The notes under the pieces are model-generated. The model was not told the DNA's origin, did no database searches, and saw only the letters and a program-made list of their open reading frames with translations. Source: an uncultured Sphingomonas sp. (GTDB lineage: Bacteria; Pseudomonadota; Alphaproteobacteria; Sphingomonadales; Sphingomonadaceae). Taken from it: DNA of 64,000 bases. The position numbers were made by a program, and so were the translations under genes. Each line of letters opens with the position of its first letter. The stretch's first letter is position 1. The stretch lies in NCBI GenBank assembly GCA_913776045.1, contig CAJYOI010000041.1, positions 62,001 through 126,000 of the forward strand. The letters are read 5' to 3'. Positions 44,948-53,721 of the stretch are shown in pieces.

Positions 44948-46702
44948 TTACGACGAAGCGGTATGCCCCATCTCGTCGTCCTCGACCGCCGGCAGGTGGA
45001 GCGTCATCGCGCGGTCGCCGATGTCGAACGCGCCGCCGATCGCGCGCGTCAGATTGCGGACGAGGCGCAGCGAGAAGCCGACGCCGAGCAGGCTTGCCGG
45101 GCTATCCTCGTCATCGACCGACAGGATGCGGTCCCCCGGATAGGCATCGAACGCATTTGGGCGGGTGACCGAGATAGCGACGCGGCCACCGGCTTCGGCA
45201 TCGGCATGGACCGCAATTTCCTCCCCCATCGTCGCGGCGCCGATCGCGGTGCCGAGCAGCCGCGACAGGATCCGGTCGAGCGCGCGCACATCGGCCAGCA
45301 CTGTCAGTTCGTCGGCGATGACCGGCACCGGCGCGCCGCGCGACTCGGCAAGCAGGTGCAGGTCGGCGGCCAGGCGATGGAGCGTCGGCGCGACCGCGAT
45401 CGGCTCGGGATCGAGCGGCAGCGCGCCGCCGGCGACCCGTGCCGCAACATCGACGTCGTCGATCGCCGAGAGCAGGCGGTGCGCATCGTCGCGCATCGTC
45501 GCGGCCTGTTCGCGATACACCGGTTCGACCGGCCCGAGCATCTCGCACTCGATCATCTCGGAGAAACCGGCGATCGCATTGGTCGGGGTGCGCAGTTCGT
45601 GGACCAGCTGACGCAGTGAATCCGCGGCCGGCGCCGGCGCGACGGCGGGTACGGGCGTCGGCGACTCATGGCGCTGCGGACGGCGTGCGCTGCCACGATA
45701 GCCGGTGAAGCGACCGCTGGCGGCATCGAACAGCGGCATGGCGGTCATCAGCCAGCGCCCCGACGCCTCGCCCGCGCCGCCGACGATCAGATGCGCATCG
45801 GCAAAGCGCGCGCGACGGCGGAAGGCGCCGGCGGCGATGCCGTCGACGCCGGGCTGCGCGGGACGCGCAGGCGCGGCGATGGAGGTGCCGAGAATCGCCT
45901 CGCGCGACGTACCCTCGACCCAGCGGATCATGCCCGTCGGATCGGTTTCGAAGCGGAACGCCTCGCGCAGCGGCAGGCTTGGCGCGGCACTCGGGCGCGG
46001 CTGTTCGTCCTGACGCTTCTGAAAGGCTTCGATGCGGGCGACGACGTCGGCGATGCGGAACACCCCGCCGTCTGAAACCGGCGCCTCGTTATCGTTCTCG
46101 CGACGCCGCGCCTCGGCAACGATCGGCAGCGACTTGGCAATGGCGCCGAGCGACAGGAATGCGCCGCTTTCTTCAGTGATCCCAGGCGTCGGCTCCGCGG
46201 CAGGCTCAGGCGCAGGTTCGACCTGCGACGGCTGTTCGACGACCGCCGCCGCCACCGGCGCGTTCGCCCGGGTTTCGCCCGACAACACGAAATCGACCGA
46301 CCCGAAGCTCTCCAGCCCGCGCTGCACGGTCCCGCTCAGGTCACGACGGTGGCGCAGGATGGCGCGCGCGGCGGGCGACAGCGCCGGCAACAGATCGGTC
46401 CACTCCTGATCGGTCAGCGTCGCGAACCGCAGGACCGGCGCCGCGACCGCGATATCGTCGGTTGCCAGCAACCGTACCAGCACCGCGGGCACGCTTGCAC
46501 CGTACAACCCGCGCGCACTTGCCGCCCGCGCCACGAGTGGCACGCGCTTACGAATGCTCGCCAGCGTCGACAGCGCCCAGTCGTCGGCCGGTGCCCGGCC
46601 GCGACCGACCAGATCGACGATCTGGCGCCACGCGGCCTGCGCAGCCGATGGGCTCGTCAGGTCGATGGTCCGTACTGTGCCGAGAAGGTCGTCGAAGCGC
46701 AA
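44948..46702 (-). CDS. soluble sensor histidine kinase with an unusual N-terminal domain
   Basis: 584 residues, starting at TTG 46702 with AGG a few bases upstream. Residues 1-145 are a helical, HEAT-like domain that I do not recognise. A linker rich in Pro/Ala/Glu, a PAS-like domain (about 255-345, GMIRWVEGTSREAILG), the HisKA dimerisation helices (LRQLVHELRTPTNAIAGFSE, phospho-His) and a shortened HATPase domain follow. The N box is not obvious, and the G box region is reduced to LLGVGFSLRLVRNLTRAIGG. No membrane segment, so it senses a cytoplasmic signal. It sits upstream of the WalW-like deacetylase on the same strand and divergent from the Lrp-type regulator. Confidence 0.83.
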   Translation of the reverse strand: MRFDDLLGTVRTIDLTSPSAAQAAWRQIVDLVGRGRAPADDWALSTLASIRKRVPLVARAASARGLYGASVPAVLVRLLATDDIAVAAPVLRFATLTDQEWTDLLPALSPAARAILRHRRDLSGTVQRGLESFGSVDFVLSGETRANAPVAAAVVEQPSQVEPAPEPAAEPTPGITEESGAFLSLGAIAKSLPIVAEARRRENDNEAPVSDGGVFRIADVVARIEAFQKRQDEQPRPSAAPSLPLREAFRFETDPTGMIRWVEGTSREAILGTSIAAPARPAQPGVDGIAAGAFRRRARFADAHLIVGGAGEASGRWLMTAMPLFDAASGRFTGYRGSARRPQRHESPTPVPAVAPAPAADSLRQLVHELRTPTNAIAGFSEMIECEMLGPVEPVYREQAATMRDDAHRLLSAIDDVDVAARVAGGALPLDPEPIAVAPTLHRLAADLHLLAESRGAPVPVIADELTVLADVRALDRILSRLLGTAIGAATMGEEIAVHADAEAGGRVAISVTRPNAFDAYPGDRILSVDDEDSPASLLGVGFSLRLVRNLTRAIGGAFDIGDRAMTLHLPAVEDDEMGHTASS

Positions 46703-46883
46703 AGAAGCCTATCCCCGTCCCGGCGCGTCGGCGGCGGGAGTAAGGAATCTTTAACTCCCCCGAGTCGCGAAAGGAAACAGCGAATTCAGGCACATTTTGC
46801 GGTCGTCCGAATGTGAGACAATTGCGTTCCGGCGTAATAATCTTATCGTAGCGGGAACGAATGATAGAATAAATGGGGCGGCT
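46703..46883. promoter_or_regulatory. divergent promoter region, kinase / Lrp-type regulator
   Basis: A 181-base intergenic region whose right half (about 46790-46880) is markedly AT-rich compared with the surroundings, including TAATAATCTTATCG and ATGATAGAATAAATGG just before the regulator ATG. Lrp proteins bind such AT-rich stretches and autoregulate. Hexamers are not clear enough to assign. Confidence 0.35.
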
Positions 46884-47345
46884 ATGGCGTTCGATCGTAT
46901 TGATCGGCAGATTTTGGGTCTTCTGCAGGAAGACGGGCGGATGACGAATGTCGATCTGGCGGAGCGCGTCGGGCTGACCGCCCCGCCCTGCCTGCGCCGC
47001 GTGCGTGCGCTGGAAGAGGCCGGTGCGATACAGGGCTATCACGCCGCGCTCGACCCTGCGAGCCTGGGCTACACCATCACCGTCTTCGCGATGGTCAGCC
47101 TGAAAAGCCAGGCGGAGGCCGACCTGACCGCGTTCGAACAGCATGTCGCGACGATCCCCGAGGTCCGCGAATGTCACATGCTGAATGGCGAGATCGACTT
47201 CATCCTGAAAATCGTGGCGACCGATCTGCGCAGTTTCCAGGAACTGCTGACGACGCAGCTGACCCCGGCGCCGAATGTCAGCCATGTGAAGACTTCGCTG
47301 ACCATCCGCACGTCGAAGTCGCTGCCGGGAATTCCGGTCGGGTAA
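46884..47345 (+). CDS. Lrp/AsnC-family transcriptional regulator
   Basis: A 153-residue feast/famine regulator. The N-terminal HTH is FDRIDRQILGLLQEDGRMTN and the following helices (LAERVGLTAPPCLRRVRALE); the C-terminal RAM ligand-binding domain contains VATIPEVRECHMLNGEIDF and VSHVKTSLTIRTSKS. The start is ATG 46884, the usual position before the HTH; the frame is open further upstream but does not look like coding sequence. Effector amino acid unknown. A terminator hairpin follows. Confidence 0.93.
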   Translation: MAFDRIDRQILGLLQEDGRMTNVDLAERVGLTAPPCLRRVRALEEAGAIQGYHAALDPASLGYTITVFAMVSLKSQAEADLTAFEQHVATIPEVRECHMLNGEIDFILKIVATDLRSFQELLTTQLTPAPNVSHVKTSLTIRTSKSLPGIPVG

Positions 47346-47351
47346 CCCCCG

Positions 47352-47377
47352 ATCCTTCCTTTGCAGGGAAGGATTTT
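47352..47377 (+). terminator. rho-independent-like terminator
   Basis: ATCCTTCC and GGAAGGAT form a perfect 8-bp stem with a 7-base loop, followed by TTT, seven bases after the Lrp-type gene stop. The T tract is short. Confidence 0.6.
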
Positions 47378-47442
47378 CAACGGCCGTTGTCCTCTCCCTC
47401 CAAGCCCCCTAACCTCCCGATAAAATTACCTCGGGGGGACCT

Positions 47443-50271
47443 ATGTCGATCGGACGCACCGGCCTGCTGGCCGCACTTGCACTCACCAGCGCGCTCACCC
47501 AGCCCGCGTTCGCGCGGACCGCCCGCCCGGCGGCGCAGAAGGTGCTGCCGACGACCAGCTACACGCTGCCCAACGGGCTGAAGGTCATCTTCCACATCGA
47601 CCGATCCGACCCGGTCGTCGCGGTGGTGCTCGCCGCGCATGTCGGGTCGTCGCGCGAAGTCACCGGGCGCACCGGCTTTGCGCATATGTTCGAGCATCTG
47701 TTCTTCCTGAATTCCGAAAACCTCGGCCCCGGCGGGCTCGACAAATTGTCGGCGCGTGTCGGCGGGACCGGCGCCAACGGCAGCACCAGCCGGGACTGGA
47801 CCGTGTACAACCAGGAAGTCCCCAATGACGCGCTGGAAAAGATGATCTGGGCGGAGGCGGACAAGCTCGGCTTCTTCATCAAGACGGTGACGCCGGCCGT
47901 GCTCGAAAAGGAGAAGCAGGTCGTCAAGAACGAGAAGCGCCAGTCGGTCGACAACCGCCCCTACGGCCATGCCCGCGAGCTGCTGGACGAGGCGATGTAC
48001 CCGGCAGGGCATCCGTATCGCTGGCAGGTCATCGGATCGATGAAGGATCTGGACGCCGCGCAGCTGGGCGACGTGCAGGATTTCTACCGCCGCTGGTACA
48101 CGCCGAACAATTCGACGCTGACGATCGCGGGCGATTTCGATCCTGCACAGGCCAAGGCATGGGTCGAGAAATATTTCGGCGAGATCGCCCGCGGCGCCCC
48201 CGCTTCGCGCCCGAAGCCACAGCCGGTCGCGCTGACCGCGTCGAAATCGCTCGCCTATGAGGATAGCTATGCCAAGCTGCCGCAGCTCAGCATCGCATGG
48301 CCGACGGTCGGCGTCGCCGATCCCGATGCCGTCGCGATAGAAATGCTGGGCGACCTGCTGACCGAGGGCCGTGAGGCGCCGCTGACCAAGCTGCTCGTCG
48401 AGGACAAGAAGCTGACCGACCGGGTCGATATCGGCAATTGGGATAGCGAGATCGCGGGTGAATCGGTACTCGCCGTCCGCGCTTTCCCGAACGTCACGCT
48501 CGACCAGGTGAAGGCGGCGGTCGACCAGGGTCTGGCACAGTTCCGCGTCGATCCGGCGGCGCTTGCGCGCGTGAAGACGCTGCGCGAGGCGGCGATCTAC
48601 AGCCAGTTGGGCGACGTCGACGGCAAGGCGACGACGATTGCGCGCTACGAGGCGCAGACGGGCGATCCCGACTTCCTCGACACCTATCTCACCCGCCTGC
48701 GCGCGCTGACGCCCGCCGACATCGACCGCGTGTTCCGCCGCTATTTCTATCAGCGCCCGACCGTGTCGGTCAGCGCGGTGCCGAAGGGCAACGCTGCGCT
48801 CGCGCTCACCGGAGCTGCGATGGTGACGCCGATCACCGAACCGATCGTCCAGGGGGCGGAGGCCGCGATCGACCAGAACGCGGGGCGCACCGCCTATACG
48901 CGCACCCCGTCGAAGATCGACCGAACCCAGGAACCGCCGTTCGGCCCCACGCCGACCGTCACGCCGCCCACCCCGTGGCAGGCGACCGCCGCTAACGGTA
49001 TCGCGGTGTCGGGGATCGAGGATAGCGAACTGCCCGTCGTACGCTTCACCCTGTCGGTCGACGGCGGCCAGCGCCTCGACGGCGGGGCAAAACCGGGGAC
49101 GGCGACTCTGCTCGCCCGCATGCTCACCCGCGGCACCGCACGCCGCACGCCCGCCGAGCTCGAAAAGGCATTGCAGGCGCTCGGCGCGCGGATCGACGCG
49201 AGTGTCGATCACGAACGGCTGATCGTGTCGGGCACGACGCTGGCGCGTAACTACGACACGACGATGGCGCTGTTCCGCGAGATCCTGCTCGAACCACGCT
49301 GGGACGCGAACGAACTCGCGCTGGCGAAGGCTGCGGTGACCGCGCGGATCGCGGACAACAAGTCCGACCCGCAGGCGCTGGCCGCGCGGGTGACGAATGT
49401 CGTCAGCTACCCGCAGGGCTCGCTGCTGGCGCAGGACATTCTCGGCACGCCCGAATCGGTCACGGCGCTGACGCTGGCTGACCTGAAGGCCGCCTATGGC
49501 CGCCTGTCCCCCCGTACCGCACGCTTCCGGGTCGCCGGGGCGGTGACGCAGGCGCAGACGACCGCCGCCCTCGTCCCGCTCGCGACGGCCTGGACGACCG
49601 CGCCGGCCGCGCTCGCGGCGTTGCCGGAGGCGGCCAAGCCCGACGCGGCCCGTCTGTTCTTCTACGACGTGCCCGACGCGAAACAGTCGCTCCTGATGTT
49701 CTCGACCCCGACCGTCCGCCGCGGCGATGCCGATTATTATCCGCTCCAGGTCGCCAACTACTTTCTCGGCGGCGGCGGTTTCGCCTCGCGGCTGACGCAG
49801 GAAGTGCGCGAGGGCAAGGGCTACACCTACGGCATCCGATCGGGCCAGCAGGGCTGGCGCACCGAAGGCCGCTGGACGCTGTCGAGCCCGGTTCGCGCCA
49901 ACGTGACGCTCGAGGCAGCCAGCCTCGCCCGCAAGATCGTCGCCGACTATCCGACGACTTTCACCGCCGAGGATCTGGCGCTGACCAAGACATCTCTGTC
50001 GAAAGCCCGCGCGTTCCAGTTCGAACAGCTGATCGACAAGCTCGATATGCTCGCCCTGATCGGCGATTATGGCCTGCCCGTCGATTATCCGTTGCGCGAA
50101 GCCGCGGTGCTCGACGGCATGACCGTGGAGCGCATCCGCGGGCTGGCGCAACGCTACTGGCCGGTCGACCGCATGACCTACGTGGTGGTGGGGGACGCAG
50201 CGACCCAGATGGGCCGCCTGGACGCGCTGGGCGCAGGCAAGCCGGTGGCCGCGAAACCGCTGATCGATTGA
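47443..50271 (+). CDS. M16-family zinc metallopeptidase, two-domain secreted form
   Basis: 942 residues. Signal peptide (RTGLLAALALTSALTQPAFA). The first M16 half carries the inverted zinc motif GFAHMFEHLFF (His81-x-x-Glu84-His85) and a downstream Glu region. The second half (about 510-940, starting near FTLSVDGGQRLDG) has the M16 fold with GGGGFASRLTQEVREGKGYTYG but no HxxEH, as usual for the inactive partner half. Periplasmic pitrilysin-like peptidase, probably degrading peptides. No gene partner; a tRNA-Met gene follows on the other strand. Confidence 0.93.
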   Translation: MSIGRTGLLAALALTSALTQPAFARTARPAAQKVLPTTSYTLPNGLKVIFHIDRSDPVVAVVLAAHVGSSREVTGRTGFAHMFEHLFFLNSENLGPGGLDKLSARVGGTGANGSTSRDWTVYNQEVPNDALEKMIWAEADKLGFFIKTVTPAVLEKEKQVVKNEKRQSVDNRPYGHARELLDEAMYPAGHPYRWQVIGSMKDLDAAQLGDVQDFYRRWYTPNNSTLTIAGDFDPAQAKAWVEKYFGEIARGAPASRPKPQPVALTASKSLAYEDSYAKLPQLSIAWPTVGVADPDAVAIEMLGDLLTEGREAPLTKLLVEDKKLTDRVDIGNWDSEIAGESVLAVRAFPNVTLDQVKAAVDQGLAQFRVDPAALARVKTLREAAIYSQLGDVDGKATTIARYEAQTGDPDFLDTYLTRLRALTPADIDRVFRRYFYQRPTVSVSAVPKGNAALALTGAAMVTPITEPIVQGAEAAIDQNAGRTAYTRTPSKIDRTQEPPFGPTPTVTPPTPWQATAANGIAVSGIEDSELPVVRFTLSVDGGQRLDGGAKPGTATLLARMLTRGTARRTPAELEKALQALGARIDASVDHERLIVSGTTLARNYDTTMALFREILLEPRWDANELALAKAAVTARIADNKSDPQALAARVTNVVSYPQGSLLAQDILGTPESVTALTLADLKAAYGRLSPRTARFRVAGAVTQAQTTAALVPLATAWTTAPAALAALPEAAKPDAARLFFYDVPDAKQSLLMFSTPTVRRGDADYYPLQVANYFLGGGGFASRLTQEVREGKGYTYGIRSGQQGWRTEGRWTLSSPVRANVTLEAASLARKIVADYPTTFTAEDLALTKTSLSKARAFQFEQLIDKLDMLALIGDYGLPVDYPLREAAVLDGMTVERIRGLAQRYWPVDRMTYVVVGDAATQMGRLDALGAGKPVAAKPLID

Positions 50272-50292
50272 GGGGGAATATCACGGAGCCGG

Positions 50293-50369
50293 TGGTAGCG
50301 GAGGAGGGACTTGAACCCCCGACACGCGGATTATGATTCCGCTGCTCTAACCAGCTGAGCTACTCCGCC
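50293..50369 (-). tRNA. elongator tRNA-Met (anticodon CAT)
   Basis: On the minus strand: GGCGGAG acceptor, D-arm GCTCAGCTGGTTAGAGC, anticodon loop AATCATAAT, T-arm GGTTCAAGTCC, ending CTCCGCTACCA. The first acceptor pair is G-U, common in alphaproteobacterial elongator tRNA-Met. Confidence 0.9.
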
Positions 50370-50412
50370 CAGCTCCGTGAGGCGCGCCCAATAGGTCGCC
50401 GCCGCGCGGCGG

Positions 50413-50916
50413 TCAAGCGAAGTTGTGCAACGAATGTCGTTCCCACGGACCGCCACGATACCACCAGCTCGCCAGACCCTTGATGTGAAGCGGCCGACGT
50501 AGGAAATCCGCGGACAGTTGCGTCTGCAACGCCTTAGCCTCGGTCGAGGCGACCTTGTTCTGGATGGTGACGTGCGGGCGCCAGCCGGCCCGATCCTGCG
50601 GCGTCAGCAGCGGCGCGAAGGCAGACGCCAGCTCGGCGCGGATCCCTTCCAGTTCGGGTGATTCGACGCGGAAGGCGGTGCCGCGGCCGAGCGACATCAC
50701 GCCGCCCAACCACGCCTGCGGCGCCGGGGCGCCGCGGGTCAGACCAATCAGGCGGTGTTTCAGTTCATCGGCGACCGAGGGCGGCAAGTGGTGGAACAGC
50801 GTCAGATGCGCAGCCAACTGATTGCGCTCCGGCGGGAAGTGCGCGCGACGCAGGCCGTCGAGAACGGCTGCGTCCTCGTGCCCGAACACCGCACTGACGA
50901 TCAGGGGGTCAGCCAG
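50413..50916 (-). CDS. 2H phosphoesterase (2'-5' RNA ligase / ThpR-like)
   Basis: A 167-residue 2H-family protein with the two catalytic motifs AHLTLFHHLP and PHVTIQNKV. Known relatives act on 2',3'-cyclic phosphates or 2'-5' RNA linkages. The first in-frame conventional start is GTG 50889, but that would cut off the first core strand (LADPLIVSAVFG). A CTG at 50916 restores it and has AAGGAGG exactly six bases upstream, inside the end of the glycosidase gene, so the CTG is taken as the start. The short overlap implies coupling to that gene. Confidence 0.82.
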   Translation of the reverse strand: MADPLIVSAVFGHEDAAVLDGLRRAHFPPERNQLAAHLTLFHHLPPSVADELKHRLIGLTRGAPAPQAWLGGVMSLGRGTAFRVESPELEGIRAELASAFAPLLTPQDRAGWRPHVTIQNKVASTEAKALQTQLSADFLRRPLHIKGLASWWYRGGPWERHSLHNFA

Positions 50917-52027
50917 CGAACACCTCCTTGGGGATATGGGTGATCCGGCACGCCAGATCCGCCTCGCCGCTCGCGACGACGTAATGATCGCCGCCGTCCG
51001 CGATGCCGGTCGTGAAGACGACGTTGTCGAGGTACATCAGGTCGCGGATCGGGTCGGTCAGCGCCGGCGCAGGTTCGAGCAGCGGCGTATGTTCGGTGGC
51101 AACAGTCTTCGAGGGATCGTCGCGGTCGAGAATCGACCAATAGGTGCGATAGATGCCGACGACACCCGACGGCTCGACGCCATGCCACAATGTGAGCCAG
51201 CCGCGATCGGTCAGGATCGGCGGCGTGCCGCCCCCCATCCGCGCGGTCGCCAGCGTGGCGGCATGGGGTCGGATGCCCGGCGCATCATACGGCTTCCAGT
51301 GCAGCGCATCGGGCGACGTCGCGAGGTTGATCGACGGCCCGGCTCGCCACTCGCTGCCCGGCGGATAGGCGAAATACAGGTCGCCGAGCGGCCGGGTCTG
51401 CGCCCAATATTTACCCTGCGGCTGACCCTCGAAGATAAGCATGTCCTTGTTCTGATGGTCGAGGACGATCCCCTCCAGCGTCCAGTCGAGCGCGTCCTCG
51501 GAGGTGTAGAGCGTCGTCGAATGCCGCTCCGGGCTCACCGAGCAGGTCGTCATCAGATAGCGATCGCCGACCCGGCTGATCCGCGCATCCTCGACGCCAT
51601 AGCATTGGTATGCGGCGCGCGGCTCGATTGCGCGATCGTAATGGATCGCGATCACCTCCAGCCCGTCGGGCGACATTTCGACCGGCAGCAGCCAGCTGAG
51701 CGAGGTCAGCGCCATGACCTTCCACCCCGCGGCGCGCATCATGAACTTGCGCGGATCCTTGGTATCGACATGTTCGAGCGGCCAGGCATCGAGCCCATAG
51801 CTGCCGTCCGCCCAGCGGATCGCATGGATATGCCCGTCGTGGATGGGGTTGCGCAACGCCTCCGCCACGCGGACCATCAGCAGCAGGTTACCGTTCGCCA
51901 AACGCGTCAACCCCGGATTGAAGGCGCCCAGCACATAGGTTTCGGCGTCGAAGTAATTTCGTAGAGGCGAGCGGCTCAGGTCGATGTCGGCAGGGGTGAA
52001 GACCAGCCGGTCGGTCGGGAAGTTCAT
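50909..52027 (-). CDS. GH130-family glycoside phosphorylase/hydrolase
   Basis: 372 residues of a five-bladed propeller typical of GH130 (beta-mannoside phosphorylases and relatives). Marks: FNPGLTRLANGNLLLMVRVA, CYGVEDARISRVGDRYLMTT (candidate Asp acid), KDMLIFEGQPQGKYWAQTRP, GGGTPPILTDRGWLTLWHGV and DNVVFTTGI. Cytoplasmic (no signal). Linkage and sugar cannot be fixed; beta-mannosides are the usual substrates. It overlaps the SDR gene upstream (ATGA) and carries the ribosome site of the downstream 2H phosphoesterase gene. Confidence 0.88.
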   Translation of the reverse strand: MNFPTDRLVFTPADIDLSRSPLRNYFDAETYVLGAFNPGLTRLANGNLLLMVRVAEALRNPIHDGHIHAIRWADGSYGLDAWPLEHVDTKDPRKFMMRAAGWKVMALTSLSWLLPVEMSPDGLEVIAIHYDRAIEPRAAYQCYGVEDARISRVGDRYLMTTCSVSPERHSTTLYTSEDALDWTLEGIVLDHQNKDMLIFEGQPQGKYWAQTRPLGDLYFAYPPGSEWRAGPSINLATSPDALHWKPYDAPGIRPHAATLATARMGGGTPPILTDRGWLTLWHGVEPSGVVGIYRTYWSILDRDDPSKTVATEHTPLLEPAPALTDPIRDLMYLDNVVFTTGIADGGDHYVVASGEADLACRITHIPKEVFAG

Positions 52028-52776
52028 TCGCCCTCCTGATCGCGGGGCACGATCGTCAGTTGCTGGACGACGGTGCGTTGCGGTTGCGTCAGGATATAAT
52101 GGACGCCGACCGCGATGTCCTCGGCGCGCAGCATCGTCTGATCGCGGATCATCCGCCGCTGCTCCTCGGCCGAGATGTCGGGCAACTGCATGTCAGAACC
52201 GGCCTTTCCCGGCTCGAGCAGCGACACGCGGACGCCCTTAGGCCCGACTTCGCGGCGAAGCGCTTCGGCAAAGCCGGCGATTCCTGCCTTGATTCCGGCA
52301 TAGACGGTCGATCCCGGCCCCAGGACATGTGCCGACATCGATCCGATCAGGATCAGATCGGTCGCGCCCTTCTCGATCGCGGCGTGCGCGCTGGTCAGAT
52401 AGGCGGTGAAATCGGTGGCGATGGCATAGCGCAAATCGTCCGCGCTCATGTCGGTCAGCCCCTCGGCCCCGATCGCCGCGTTGATGACCGCGACGTCGAG
52501 CCCGCCGAGCGCCGCGACCGCGTCGTCGAAGTAGCGCGGCACCGCACCGTCCTCGGCCAGGTCGATGCTTGTCCCCTGCCCGTCGCCGACTTGCGCAATG
52601 CGGTCGAGTGCGTCCTGAAGATGCTGGGGGTCACGCCCGCAGATGTGGAGCTTCGCGCCTTCCGACGCCAGCAGCACGGCGATGGCGCGGCCGATGCCGG
52701 TGGTGCCGCCGGTGACGACGATCCGCCGTCCTTTCAGTGACGTCATGGCGGTATGCGCGTCGGACGCATCAGTCAT
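52024..52776 (-). CDS. short-chain dehydrogenase/reductase
   Basis: 250-residue classical SDR: cofactor motif VTGGTTGIGRAIA, NAAIG, the catalytic Ser in LIGSMSAH and YAGIK (Tyr-x-x-x-Lys). ATG 52776 has GGGAG seven bases upstream; an ATG at 52746 is an alternative. Substrate unknown. Same-strand neighbours are an alpha/beta hydrolase (33 bases before) and the GH130 gene (overlapping), suggesting a small operon for some carbohydrate or ester compound. Confidence 0.92.
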   Translation of the reverse strand: MTDASDAHTAMTSLKGRRIVVTGGTTGIGRAIAVLLASEGAKLHICGRDPQHLQDALDRIAQVGDGQGTSIDLAEDGAVPRYFDDAVAALGGLDVAVINAAIGAEGLTDMSADDLRYAIATDFTAYLTSAHAAIEKGATDLILIGSMSAHVLGPGSTVYAGIKAGIAGFAEALRREVGPKGVRVSLLEPGKAGSDMQLPDISAEEQRRMIRDQTMLRAEDIAVGVHYILTQPQRTVVQQLTIVPRDQEGE

Positions 52777-52809
52777 TCACGGTCTCCCAAGGTGTCGGGG
52801 GACAAAGAA

Positions 52810-53703
52810 TCAGACGGGTGCGGGTTCCAGGACCTTGCCAAGCAAACGCGATATCGCCCTGATCGATGTGGGTTCGTCCAGCGTCGGCGCATGGCCGACC
52901 GCGGGCACCGTCACGACCTCCGCCCGGCCGCCTAGGCGCAAAGCCATCGCGTCGGCGGTCTTCTCCGACAGGATGTCCGAACGCTCGCCGCGCAGGACCA
53001 GCGCCGGACGCCCGGCGAGCGCATCGAGCGTGCGCCACATGTCCGGCCCCGCCTCGTTCCCCGGTACGCGGAACGGCTCGGCGATGCGCATGTCGTAATC
53101 GAGCACGATCCGACCGGCGGAATTCAGCCGGTACAATCGCTTCGCCATCGCGAGCCACGCCTCGATCGTATAGTCGGGGTAGACGTCCGCATTCGCGTCC
53201 GCCAACGCGCGGGCGGCGTGCAGCCACGTCGGATGCCATGTATTCTTGCCGACATAGCCGCGAATGCGCGACAATCCGGCGGCCTCGATCTCCGGCCCGA
53301 CATCGTTCAGCAGCGTGCCCGCGATGCGGGTGCGCTCGACCGAAGCGAGCAGCATCGTCACGATCCCGCCCAGCGACGTGCCGAAGGCGACGAAGCGGTC
53401 GATCTTCTGATCTTCCAGCAGCGCCTCGATGTCCTGAAGGTAGGTCAGAGGGACGTAGCTCATCGGATCCTTCGCCGCCTGGCTCTCGCCGCGGCCGCGG
53501 AAATCGATCGCCAGCACGCGCCAGTCGGGTGCGAGCCGCTCGGCGACCGTCGCATAGTCGCGGGCGTTGCGGGTGAGGCCGGGCAGGCACAGGATCGGCG
53601 GGCGGCCATCGGCACCGCCGGCATAATCGCGATAGTGCAATCTCAGGCCATCGCGCGATTCCCAATAGGCATCGGCATAGGGACGGTTGCGCTCACTGAC
53701 CAT
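52810..53703 (-). CDS. alpha/beta hydrolase
   Basis: 297 residues from ATG 53703. The fold is clear: ILCLPGLTRNARDYATVA (oxyanion region), VLAIDFRGRGES, the nucleophile elbow FGTSLGGIVTML (Ser), PALVLRGERSDILS (Asp) and VPAVGHAPTLDEPTS (His). Esterase- or lactonase-type activity is likely; substrate unknown. The start is only 18 bases from the divergent selO start, so the two genes share a very small or partly internal promoter region. An in-frame start at 53739 would overlap selO. Confidence 0.9.
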   Translation of the reverse strand: MVSERNRPYADAYWESRDGLRLHYRDYAGGADGRPPILCLPGLTRNARDYATVAERLAPDWRVLAIDFRGRGESQAAKDPMSYVPLTYLQDIEALLEDQKIDRFVAFGTSLGGIVTMLLASVERTRIAGTLLNDVGPEIEAAGLSRIRGYVGKNTWHPTWLHAARALADANADVYPDYTIEAWLAMAKRLYRLNSAGRIVLDYDMRIAEPFRVPGNEAGPDMWRTLDALAGRPALVLRGERSDILSEKTADAMALRLGGRAEVVTVPAVGHAPTLDEPTSIRAISRLLGKVLEPAPV

Positions 53704-53721
53704 GGCCACCCATATCCACGC

